Part shown: piece by piece, positions 42,930 to 50,533 of the stretch
Numbering within the stretch: position 1 is the stretch's first letter
How the letters are laid out: the number at the start of each line of letters is the position of its first letter
Source of the DNA: Anaeromicropila herbilytica
Lineage (GTDB): Bacteria; Bacillota; Clostridia; Lachnospirales; Lachnospiraceae
Length of the DNA stretch: 64,000 nucleotides
Direction of reading: 5' to 3'
NCBI RefSeq assembly: GCF_016591975.1
Contig: NZ_AP024169.1
Location: forward strand, 1,261,501-1,325,500
Notes under the pieces: model-generated
Databases searched by the model: none
What the model was told of the DNA's origin: nothing
The model's input: only the letters and a program-made list of their open reading frames with translations
Translations under genes and position numbers: made by a program

Positions 42930-43817
42930 ATGGCTATATTTAAAGGTGCAGGTGTGGCGTTGATTACACCATTTAAAGAAAATATGGAAGTAGATTATGA
43001 AAAATTAGAGAAGTTAGTTGATTATCAAATTGAAAATGGTACAGATAGTTTGGTAATATGCGGAACAACCGGAGAAGCTTCAACACTAACACATGAAGAA
43101 CACTTGGAGTGTATTAGGGTAGCAATCTTACGTGCTAAAGGAAGAATACCAGTAATAGCGGGAACTGGTTCTAATTGTACAGAGACAGCAATCTATTTAT
43201 CGACAGAAGCCATGAAATATGGTGCAGATGGTTTGTTAGTAGTTACGCCATATTATAATAAAGCAACTCAAAAGGGATTGATTACTCACTTTACAGATAT
43301 TGCGAAAGAAGTGGATCTACCTATCATATTGTATAATGTACCAAGTAGAACTGGATGCAATATCACACCTGATACAGCAGCAATATTAGCCAAAGACGTA
43401 GATAATATTGTGGCAATAAAAGAAGCAAGTGGAGATATCTCACAAGTAGTAAGTATTGTCCAAAAGGTAGAAGGAAGAATGGATATTTATTCGGGAAATG
43501 ATGATCAAATTGTTCCGATTCTATCGTTAGGTGGACAAGGGGTTATATCTGTATTGTCAAATGTAGCACCAAAAGAAACACATGATATCTGTGAGAGATT
43601 CTTTAAAGGTGACCATAAAGGTAGTTTAGACTTACAAATAAAAGCACTTCCATTAATTAATGCTTTATTCAGTGAAGTAAATCCGATTCCTGTGAAAAAG
43701 GCCATGAATCTATTAGGATATGAAGTTGGAACGTTAAGAAAACCATTAACTGAAATGGAAGAGGGTCATGCACAGATTCTGTATAATGAAATGAAAAAAT
43801 TTGGTGTCATATCATAA
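42930..43817 (+). CDS. dapA: 4-hydroxy-tetrahydrodipicolinate synthase (DapA)
   Basis: Condenses pyruvate with aspartate semialdehyde, entering the lysine/diaminopimelate branch. A class I aldolase barrel of 295 residues. Seen: GVALITPF near the start, CGTTGEASTLTHEEH (Thr-Thr of the proton relay), VVTPYYNKATQKG (Tyr), LYNVPSRTG (Tyr-Asn-Val-Pro) and the Schiff-base lysine in AIKEASGDI. I chose ATG 42930, with GGAGGTG 6 nt upstream; the TTG at 42915 precedes that ribosome site. dapB follows after 99 bp. Regulation by the lysine riboswitch is clear. Confidence 0.95.
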   Translation: MAIFKGAGVALITPFKENMEVDYEKLEKLVDYQIENGTDSLVICGTTGEASTLTHEEHLECIRVAILRAKGRIPVIAGTGSNCTETAIYLSTEAMKYGADGLLVVTPYYNKATQKGLITHFTDIAKEVDLPIILYNVPSRTGCNITPDTAAILAKDVDNIVAIKEASGDISQVVSIVQKVEGRMDIYSGNDDQIVPILSLGGQGVISVLSNVAPKETHDICERFFKGDHKGSLDLQIKALPLINALFSEVNPIPVKKAMNLLGYEVGTLRKPLTEMEEGHAQILYNEMKKFGVIS

Positions 43818-43916
43818 TTTTGTGTTATTATATGAGTAGGTGTTTTTAATTGGTAAAACGCTCATACTTGAAGTTATACGAATTCACCAAATAGTTCAAA
43901 ATAAGGAGTAAACCAT

Positions 43917-44672
43917 ATGACAAAGATTATAATGCGCGGTTGCAATGGTAAAATGGGCCAAGTTATTACTGAGTTATTAAAAGAAGATGAAAATGCAAAA
44001 ATCGTTGCAGGTATCGATATTAACCATGCTATCAAAAATGATTACCCTGTATTTACGAGTCTTAAGGAATGTAATATATCCGCGGATGTTATCATTGATT
44101 TTGCATCATCAAAAGGATTTGATGATTTGATAGATTATGCAAATGAAAAGAAAACGCCTATAGTCCTATGTACAACCGGATTAAGTGAAGAACAAATTAT
44201 ATTAGCACAGGAAACAAGCAAGAATGTAGCTGTATTAAAATCTGCTAATATGTCATTAGGAATTAATACACTAATGAAATTATTACAAGCTGCAACTCAG
44301 GTACTAGTAGATGGGGGCTTTGACATTGAGATTGTGGAAAAACATCATAATCAGAAATTAGATGCACCTTCTGGTACAGCGCTTGCTCTAGCTGATTCAA
44401 TAAATGAGGTTCTTAATAATGAATATGCTTATCAATATGATCGTTCAAAGGAACTTGCAAAAAGAGAAAAAAAAGAAATTGGAATAAGTGCAGTTCGTGG
44501 CGGAACAATTGTTGGAGAGCATGAAGTAATCTTTGCTGGTACGGATGAGGTTATTGAATTTAAGCATACTGCTTATTCAAAGGCAATCTTTGCAAAGGGA
44601 GCTATTCAAGCAGCTAAGTTTTTAGCAGGTAAAGAACCTGGAATGTATGACATGAGTCATGTAATTGGCTAA
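43917..44672 (+). CDS. dapB: 4-hydroxy-tetrahydrodipicolinate reductase (DapB)
   Basis: Reduces the DapA product with NAD(P)H to tetrahydrodipicolinate, the substrate of DapL. 251 residues. RGCNGKMGQVITELL is the Rossmann loop and CTTGLSEEQ follows. SANMSLGINTLMKLL, the substrate-domain stretch EIVEKHHNQKLDAPSGTALA (with the catalytic His-His and Lys) and AVRGGTIVGEHEVIF complete the family pattern. AAGGAG precedes the ATG. It is the last gene of the riboswitch transcript and ends before a strong terminator. With DapL and LysA at 19-21 kb it completes a DapL-type route, apart from aspartate kinase, semialdehyde dehydrogenase and DapF. Confidence 0.95.
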   Translation: MTKIIMRGCNGKMGQVITELLKEDENAKIVAGIDINHAIKNDYPVFTSLKECNISADVIIDFASSKGFDDLIDYANEKKTPIVLCTTGLSEEQIILAQETSKNVAVLKSANMSLGINTLMKLLQAATQVLVDGGFDIEIVEKHHNQKLDAPSGTALALADSINEVLNNEYAYQYDRSKELAKREKKEIGISAVRGGTIVGEHEVIFAGTDEVIEFKHTAYSKAIFAKGAIQAAKFLAGKEPGMYDMSHVIG

Positions 44673-44720
44673 AGAGGATAAATGTTCTAGTGTAAATTTT
44701 TTAATAAATAATAAAACATA

Positions 44721-44769
44721 TAATCGTAGGTTACTGTAGAATGTAGACAGTAATTTACGATTATTTTTT
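44721..44769 (+). terminator. Terminator after dapB
   Basis: A 17-bp stem with a small bulge (44721-44737 with 44747-44763) followed by a T-rich run. Confidence 0.85.
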
Positions 44770-44776
44770 ATTTTAC

Positions 44777-44824
44777 CACACTGATTTTATATGTTACCAA
44801 AGGCGACTGAAGGGAGCTAGTGTG
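44777..44824 (+). repeat. Family C short hairpin repeat, copy C3
   Basis: CTGATTTTATATGTTACC-AAA-GGCGAC followed by GGGAG, matching C2. The GTGTG/CACAC pair is present, but here it encloses the unit (CACAC at the start, GTGTG at the end) instead of forming a separate hairpin before it. The remainder of 44825-45020 shows no gene. Confidence 0.6.
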
Positions 44825-45020
44825 TCTAATTCCTAGGAGATATTCTGAATGAACCGTTGACTACAAGCGAAGTTGTGAAAAAATTGTGAAATGATGTAAA
44901 ATATGGATTTGTTCACAAAATTTTCGCAATCTGGTAGTAATATTTTGGTTAGGCTTGACTTGGGAGCTACTTACAAAGTTCCTATAACATAGCAGCGAGA
45001 ATATTAAGGGAGGCGTTATC

Positions 45021-45989
45021 TTGATTGAAGTAAAAGATTTAGTAAAAAAATACGGAAATCACTTAGCGGTGGATCATCTGAGCTTTACCGTTGAGAAAGG
45101 ACAAATTTTAGGCTTTTTAGGACCAAATGGTGCTGGTAAATCAACAACGATGAATATGTTAACTGGTTATATTTCTGCCACAGAAGGAAATGTCATTATT
45201 GATGGACATGATATTTTTGATGAACCAGAAGAGGCAAAAAAATCGATTGGATATCTTCCAGAAATACCACCACTATATCCGGACATGACGGTAAGGGAAT
45301 ATTTAAAATTCGTCGCAGATATCAAGAATGTTAAGAAAAATGAACAGGAAAAAATGATTGAGGATATCATGAAACTAATACAGATTAAAGACGTTTCAGA
45401 ACGATTAATCAAACATTTATCAAAAGGTTACAAGCAACGTGTTGGGCTCGCACAAGCAATTATGGGATATCCCGAAGTAATTATTCTTGATGAACCAACC
45501 GTAGGTCTTGATCCAAAACAAATCATTGAGATAAGAGATTTAATTAAAACATTAAGCAAAAAGCATACGGTAATTTTAAGTTCACATATCTTGTCAGAAA
45601 TTAGTGCAGTATGTGATATAGTCATGATTATTAATAAAGGTAAACTAGTTGTTACAGATACGCCTGAAAACCTTTCAAATCACATGGAAGGGGCAAATGG
45701 ATTATTCCTAACAGTCAAAGGAAACAAGGACACAGTATATGACGTGATTTCAAGTATTCCAAAAGTTACAAAGATTCATTATGAAGATAGTGAGGAAGCT
45801 AATACGGTATCACTTACCGTATATAGTAAAGAGCATGAAGATATACGAGAGGCTGTATTCTATGCGTTAAGTGAAGCAAAATGCCCAATTTATGATATGC
45901 ATTCAACAAAGATGTCATTAGAAAATATTTTCCTTGAATTAACAGGTAAAAATGATAAGGGAGGACTAAAAAATGCTAGCGATTTATAA
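45021..45989 (+). CDS. ABC-2 transporter ATPase (GldA-like)
   Basis: A 322-residue ATPase. Walker A is GPNGAGKST, signature LSKGYKQRVGLAQAI, Walker B VIILDEPTVGLDP, and switch LSSHIL. The GYLPEIPPLYPDMTVREYLKFV Q-loop region and a C-terminal extension of about 90 residues match the GldA/NosF/CcmA-type exporters. The start is TTG 45021 with GGGAGG 7 nt upstream. The permease gene starts inside its last codons (17-bp overlap). With the next three genes it forms a Gld-type ABC set, known from Bacteroidetes gliding but widespread in Firmicutes, where its cargo is unknown. Confidence 0.9.
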   Translation: MIEVKDLVKKYGNHLAVDHLSFTVEKGQILGFLGPNGAGKSTTMNMLTGYISATEGNVIIDGHDIFDEPEEAKKSIGYLPEIPPLYPDMTVREYLKFVADIKNVKKNEQEKMIEDIMKLIQIKDVSERLIKHLSKGYKQRVGLAQAIMGYPEVIILDEPTVGLDPKQIIEIRDLIKTLSKKHTVILSSHILSEISAVCDIVMIINKGKLVVTDTPENLSNHMEGANGLFLTVKGNKDTVYDVISSIPKVTKIHYEDSEEANTVSLTVYSKEHEDIREAVFYALSEAKCPIYDMHSTKMSLENIFLELTGKNDKGGLKNASDL

Positions 45990-46836
45990 AAAAGAGTTAA
46001 AATCCTATTTTACATCTATGGTAGGATATGTATTTATCTCTCTATTCTTAGTGGTTATCGGAATCTATTTTTATGTTTATAACTTAAGTAATGGTTATGC
46101 TAATTTTGAATATGTATTATCTAGTATTTCTTTCCTATTTATTGTATTAATACCTATTCTGACTATGAGATTAATGGCAGAAGAAAAAAGGCAAAAGACA
46201 GATCAGCTATTGTTTACTTCACCCTTATCAGAAGAGAAGATTATTATAGGTAAATATTTAGCTGTATTAACAGTGTTTGTAATAGCAATGGTAATTACAT
46301 TAATATATCCAATTATTCTAACCAAATATGGTACCGTAGATCTAAAACTTGCATATGCAGGAATATTAGGATTTACAATGCTTGGAGGAGCTTACCTATC
46401 CATTGGATTATTTATATCAACATTAACTGAAAATCAGGTTGTTGCAGCAGTTGTATGCTTTATCGTAGTATTATTAACTTATTTAATGACAGGTATTGCA
46501 GGTATGCTACCATCTGATAATTGTTCCGCATGGATTATTTTCAGCGTTCTTTTTTTTATCGTTTGTTTGGTAACTTATTTTATGATGCATAATATTACTT
46601 TATCCATAGGTCTTGGTATTATAGGAGAATGTGCATTAGCAGTAGTATATTTTGTAAAACCTTCCTTCTTTGATGGATCTGTTGTGAAGTTTTTTAAATG
46701 GTTCTCTGTAATTGATCGATATGATAATTTTTCACTGGGAATTCTGGATTTAACTTCCATCATTTATTATATCACGTTAATTATTCTATTCTTAGTCTTA
46801 ACTGTTCAAGCAATTAAGAAACGAAGATGGAGCTAA
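45973..46836 (+). CDS. ABC-2 transporter permease (GldF-like)
   Basis: A 287-residue membrane protein with about six helices. It begins MLAIYKKELKSYFTSMVGYV, the usual short cytosolic start of ABC-2 permeases, and LTMRLMAEEKRQKTDQLLFT is the coupling-helix motif of the GldF/NosY type. The start codon overlaps the ATPase gene by 17 bp, with GGGAGGA inside it, so translation is coupled. A 39-bp gap leads to the next gene. Confidence 0.88.
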   Translation: MLAIYKKELKSYFTSMVGYVFISLFLVVIGIYFYVYNLSNGYANFEYVLSSISFLFIVLIPILTMRLMAEEKRQKTDQLLFTSPLSEEKIIIGKYLAVLTVFVIAMVITLIYPIILTKYGTVDLKLAYAGILGFTMLGGAYLSIGLFISTLTENQVVAAVVCFIVVLLTYLMTGIAGMLPSDNCSAWIIFSVLFFIVCLVTYFMMHNITLSIGLGIIGECALAVVYFVKPSFFDGSVVKFFKWFSVIDRYDNFSLGILDLTSIIYYITLIILFLVLTVQAIKKRRWS

Positions 46837-46875
46837 GAGAGTAATAGGAAAAGCGGAAAGAATGGAGGAAATATC

Positions 46876-48525
46876 ATGGATAAGAAATATGAAGATATAG
46901 AAGATAGCCAAAAAGAACTTTCTGGTGAAGATGTGAATGAGACGAATCATTCTAATGATTCAATTGCTAATACATCAACATTAGAAGAGTCGTCAAACAA
47001 TGAAAGTATAAAGAGTGAACAAGATGCTTTGGAGGAAATTTCTAGAGAAATACTTGAAGAGCGTACAAATGATTCTACGGAAAAGAAAAATAAGAAGAAA
47101 CTTTCTATAAAGATTAAAGATTCCTTTACAAGTAGGAAATTTAGAAGTGGTGCATACAGTACCATGATATCAGCAGTAGTTATTGCAATTGTATTAATCT
47201 TTAATCTGATTGCGGGTGAATTGGATCTAAAAGTAGATCTTAGCAGTAATTCAATATTTACATTAACAAAGACAACAAAGAACCTTGTCAAAAATATTAA
47301 AGATGATGTGACAATATATTATATTGCGGGAGAAAATAGTCAAAAAGATCAAGTGAAAGAAATCGTTGATAAGTATAAAACTTTATCAAGTAAGATTAAA
47401 GTAGAGACGAAAGATCCTGTACTTTATCCAACATTCACATCAGCATATACATCAGATGATGTAGCAGATAAGAGTGTGATTGTAGTTAATAACAAGACAA
47501 AGGCATATAAATATGTAAAATATAGCGATATGCTTCAATATACTTATGATTCTTCTTATAATCCACAGGTGACTGGTGTGGACGTAGAAGGTCAGATTAC
47601 ATCTGCTATTCAATATGTTACAAGCACGGACTTACCTAAGATCTACACTCTAGAGGGCCACAATGAAGCAGAACTTGGAACAACCATTACAAATGCACTA
47701 AAGAAACAAAATGTATCCATTAGTACATTAAAACTTCTATCAAAAGATGCAGTACCAGAAGATTGCTCTTTATTGGTGATTAACGGACCTATATATGATT
47801 TTACTAAGGAAGAAGTTGAGAAAGTAAAAGCATATCTAGAGAAAGGCGGAAAAGCAATTATTCTAGCGGACTATACAAAAGAAAGTATGCCAAACTTTAG
47901 TGATTTGCTTGAATATTATGGCGTAAAACTCTGTGATGGTGTTGTTATTGAAGGTGATAGTAATAATTATATGTCCGGTAATCCAGCATACCTAATTCCA
48001 ACAATTGAAAGTCATGATATTACAAAGAGCATATCTGATGATAATAAAGCTGTTGTGGTTCCAGCCGCTAAAGGACTTCAACAAGTGGATACATTACGTA
48101 GTACATTAACTATTGATAAACTACTTACAACTTCTGATAGTGCATTTTCAAAGGTAGATATGAACTCATCATCTTATCAGAAAGAGGATAATGATATATC
48201 TGGACCTTTTAATTTAGGAGTATTAGCAACAGATAAATATAATAATAAAGAGTCAAAAGTAGTTATTTATGCTTCTTCTTATCTAATTGATGATAAAATG
48301 ACTCAATATGATCAACTTGGCAATTCAGATTTATTTATTAGTACGGTTAACTACTTGACAGATAAACAAAATAATCTATCCATACCAGTACGTAGCTTAG
48401 AAGAGAAACATGTTACCTTAACTAGTACCGAGGCAAATACTTGGGGAACTATTGCAGTATTTATCATTCCTCTTATGTTCCTTGGAACTGGTATTGTAGT
48501 TACACTTAGAAGGAGGAAAAAATAA
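46876..48525 (+). CDS. GldG-like ABC accessory protein
   Basis: A 549-residue membrane protein. The first 75 residues are acidic and Ser/Asn-rich (cytosolic), then a basic patch, then one helix (STMISAVVIAIVLIFNLIAG). SNSIFTLTKTTKNLVKNI starts the external region, which contains the ABC-type uncharacterised (GldG) domain with VTIYYIAGENS, YTLEGHNEAELG, LVINGPIYDFTKEE and YLEKGGKAIILADYT. A second helix and RRRKK end the protein. It overlaps the next gene at the stop-start (TAATG). The homologue in gliding bacteria works with GldA and GldF, but its job in Firmicutes is not known. Confidence 0.82.
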   Translation: MDKKYEDIEDSQKELSGEDVNETNHSNDSIANTSTLEESSNNESIKSEQDALEEISREILEERTNDSTEKKNKKKLSIKIKDSFTSRKFRSGAYSTMISAVVIAIVLIFNLIAGELDLKVDLSSNSIFTLTKTTKNLVKNIKDDVTIYYIAGENSQKDQVKEIVDKYKTLSSKIKVETKDPVLYPTFTSAYTSDDVADKSVIVVNNKTKAYKYVKYSDMLQYTYDSSYNPQVTGVDVEGQITSAIQYVTSTDLPKIYTLEGHNEAELGTTITNALKKQNVSISTLKLLSKDAVPEDCSLLVINGPIYDFTKEEVEKVKAYLEKGGKAIILADYTKESMPNFSDLLEYYGVKLCDGVVIEGDSNNYMSGNPAYLIPTIESHDITKSISDDNKAVVVPAAKGLQQVDTLRSTLTIDKLLTTSDSAFSKVDMNSSSYQKEDNDISGPFNLGVLATDKYNNKESKVVIYASSYLIDDKMTQYDQLGNSDLFISTVNYLTDKQNNLSIPVRSLEEKHVTLTSTEANTWGTIAVFIIPLMFLGTGIVVTLRRRKK

Positions 48526-50057
48526 TGGCTAAGAAGAAAAAGAAGAATCGTTCCCTTTTGTTTCTTACCCTTGCCATGATCCTTACATTAGTAGCATATG
48601 TTGCAGTAGTGAAAATAAATAATCAAAAAGAATCAAAGAAGAAAGAGACTGAGAGTACGAATCTTACTCTTTTAAATAATAAGGCAGAAGATATAACAAA
48701 AATTGCTTATACCAACGAGACAGGCGGATTATCTTTAGTCAAAGAAAAAGATGTGTGGGTAAATGAAAAGGATAAGAGTTATCCAATTAACCAATCTAAT
48801 GTTAGTAGTATGTTAAGTTCTGTAACTTCATTAACCTCTGATCGTTTGGTAGGAAAGGATATGAATAATCTATCTGAATATGGTCTAGATAAGCCAACAG
48901 TTCAGATTACGGTTACGAAGAAGGATGGAACTTCAACTAAGATTAACGTTGGCTCAAAGCTTGTAACCGGAGAGAAATATTATGTGAGTCTAAATGATGA
49001 TAAAGATGTCTATACTGTAGATTCTGCAATTTATACTAATTTCGCTCATACAGACAAACAAATGATAGCGATAGAGAATCCTCCAACTATTACAGCAGAT
49101 TACATAACAAAGTTGTCCATCGATAATAAGAGGGCTGACGACTTTGAAGTAGTATATAATGAGGAAAAAGCTAACGATCAAACAGATTACTATAAATGGA
49201 CAATGACAAAGCCATATCCAGTAAAAGTGTCTGCTAATACGAATGCACTAAGTAAATATTTTGCAAATTATGCTAGCTTATCATTTACTGAATGCACAGA
49301 ATATAATGCAAAAGATCTAGGCAAGTATGGCTTAGATAAACCAAATTCTGTTATTGATATTAAGTACTATGATGAGAATACAGCAAATGCGGATAGTTCT
49401 TCTAGTAGTAATACATCTACATCTACTGATAATACAGCAACATCATCAGACACTAGTAGTTCAAATGATAATAAAGATACCCAAAAGCGTACGAACCATG
49501 AATATAAGCTACTTATTGGAAACAAAGATAAAGATGGTAATTACTATGTAAAATCAAGTGATTCCAATACGGTATATACAATGAGTTCGGATACTGTAAA
49601 TAATATGTTAAAAGTAAAACCACTAGATTATATTACGAAAAATGTTAACTTAACAAGTATCTACACAGTGGATAAGATGGTAGTAAAAGCTGGTAATGAA
49701 ACTTATACTCTCAGTGTCAAAAAATCAAAGAAAACGGATAAAGACGCCAAAGAACAAGATCAATATACTTACTATTGTGATGGAAAAAAAGTAGGAGAAT
49801 CAGAATTCAAAGCTACTTATTCTGGATTTGTTGGTTTAACCAATGAAGCAGAAATCACGAAAAAGGTAACCGATAACACACCAGCAGTATCAGTAACGAT
49901 TACAACAACAGATAATAAAAATAAGAAAGTTCAAGTTAACTTCTTGCCATATGATAATAACTACTATAGAATCAACAGTAATGGTTCTGAATTATTTTTA
50001 ACAACGAAGAGAACAGTAGAAGATTTCGTAACTGCTGTGAAGAAATTAGCAAAATAG
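48525..50057 (+). CDS. DUF4340-domain extracytoplasmic protein
   Basis: A 510-residue protein with a basic N-terminus, one signal-anchor helix (FLTLAMILTLVAYVAVV) and an external region rich in Lys, Asn and Ser. DUF4340 repeats occur: ITKIAYTNETGGLSLVKEKD (first), LSEYGLDKPTVQITVTKKDG, DLGKYGLDKPNSVIDI and later YKLLIGNKDKDGNYYVKSS. The GLDKP motif appears twice. A Ser/Thr-rich low-complexity insertion lies near 290-325. It is the fourth gene of the Gld-type set (shared stop-start with GldG-like) and ends before a terminator. DUF4340 proteins regularly accompany GldG-like proteins, but their function is unknown. Confidence 0.8.
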   Translation: MAKKKKKNRSLLFLTLAMILTLVAYVAVVKINNQKESKKKETESTNLTLLNNKAEDITKIAYTNETGGLSLVKEKDVWVNEKDKSYPINQSNVSSMLSSVTSLTSDRLVGKDMNNLSEYGLDKPTVQITVTKKDGTSTKINVGSKLVTGEKYYVSLNDDKDVYTVDSAIYTNFAHTDKQMIAIENPPTITADYITKLSIDNKRADDFEVVYNEEKANDQTDYYKWTMTKPYPVKVSANTNALSKYFANYASLSFTECTEYNAKDLGKYGLDKPNSVIDIKYYDENTANADSSSSSNTSTSTDNTATSSDTSSSNDNKDTQKRTNHEYKLLIGNKDKDGNYYVKSSDSNTVYTMSSDTVNNMLKVKPLDYITKNVNLTSIYTVDKMVVKAGNETYTLSVKKSKKTDKDAKEQDQYTYYCDGKKVGESEFKATYSGFVGLTNEAEITKKVTDNTPAVSVTITTTDNKNKKVQVNFLPYDNNYYRINSNGSELFLTTKRTVEDFVTAVKKLAK

Positions 50058-50104
50058 GATTAATAAAAACAAAAGAAAAAACATATATGCATTAAAAGTG
50101 TAAG

Positions 50105-50155
50105 AAAACTCAACTTATAACAGTGAAAGAAATATCTGCTATAAAGTTGAGTTTT
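50105..50155 (+). terminator. Terminator after the Gld-type operon
   Basis: Left arm AAAACTCAACTTATA (from 50105) pairs with TATAAAGTTGAGTTTT (to 50155) with one bulge, then TCTTTGTT. Confidence 0.75.
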
Positions 50156-50180
50156 CTTTGTTATCTAAAATCATAAGCGT

Positions 50181-50416
50181 ATTAAAGCCTTTCAATATGT
50201 AAATTGTGTATATCGTTGTATAATTATAAATTTTGGCGTAGTCCGGCTGAGGATAACGTTTATATTTTGTCAAGACTCAAAGGTAAAATAGGAACATAAG
50301 TGAGTATTTTACCTTGCTCTGAGGCTTGAAAAAAATATGTTACTAGAAGGAAAGGTAGCCTAAATTTATACTTATACAGCGATATACACTCAGTAAACTA
50401 TAATAAGGCTTTTTAT
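50181..50416. repeat. Family A structured palindromic repeat, copy A3
   Basis: A 236-bp palindrome aligned along its whole length with A1, in the same orientation. Inner arms GGTAAAATA/TATTTTACC and AATTTTGGC/GCCTAAATT; ends AAAGCCTT/AAGGCTTT. Shared loop blocks include GCGTAGTCCGGCTGA and TTTATATTTTGTCAAGACTC. No flanking direct repeat is obvious. Confidence 0.85.
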
Positions 50417-50452
50417 ATTTCGAATCAGAAATCTTTATTCATATATTATCTG

Positions 50453-50482
50453 TTGACATAATACAATGGTGTATGGGATAAT
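50453..50482 (+). promoter_or_regulatory. Promoter of the SpoIID-domain gene
   Basis: TTGACA (50453-50458), an 18-bp spacer, then GATAAT (50477-50482), about 50 bp before the start codon. Confidence 0.65.
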
Positions 50483-50533
50483 TTTTGGGACATATTATAA
50501 AGGGTAATACCACCATAACTGGGGGGAAAGGGT

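Noticed and set aside
44825..45020. A promoter for the Gld-type operon at TTGACT near 44955
   Set aside because: The nearest TATAAC is 22 bp away, too far for a usual spacer, so I did not call it.
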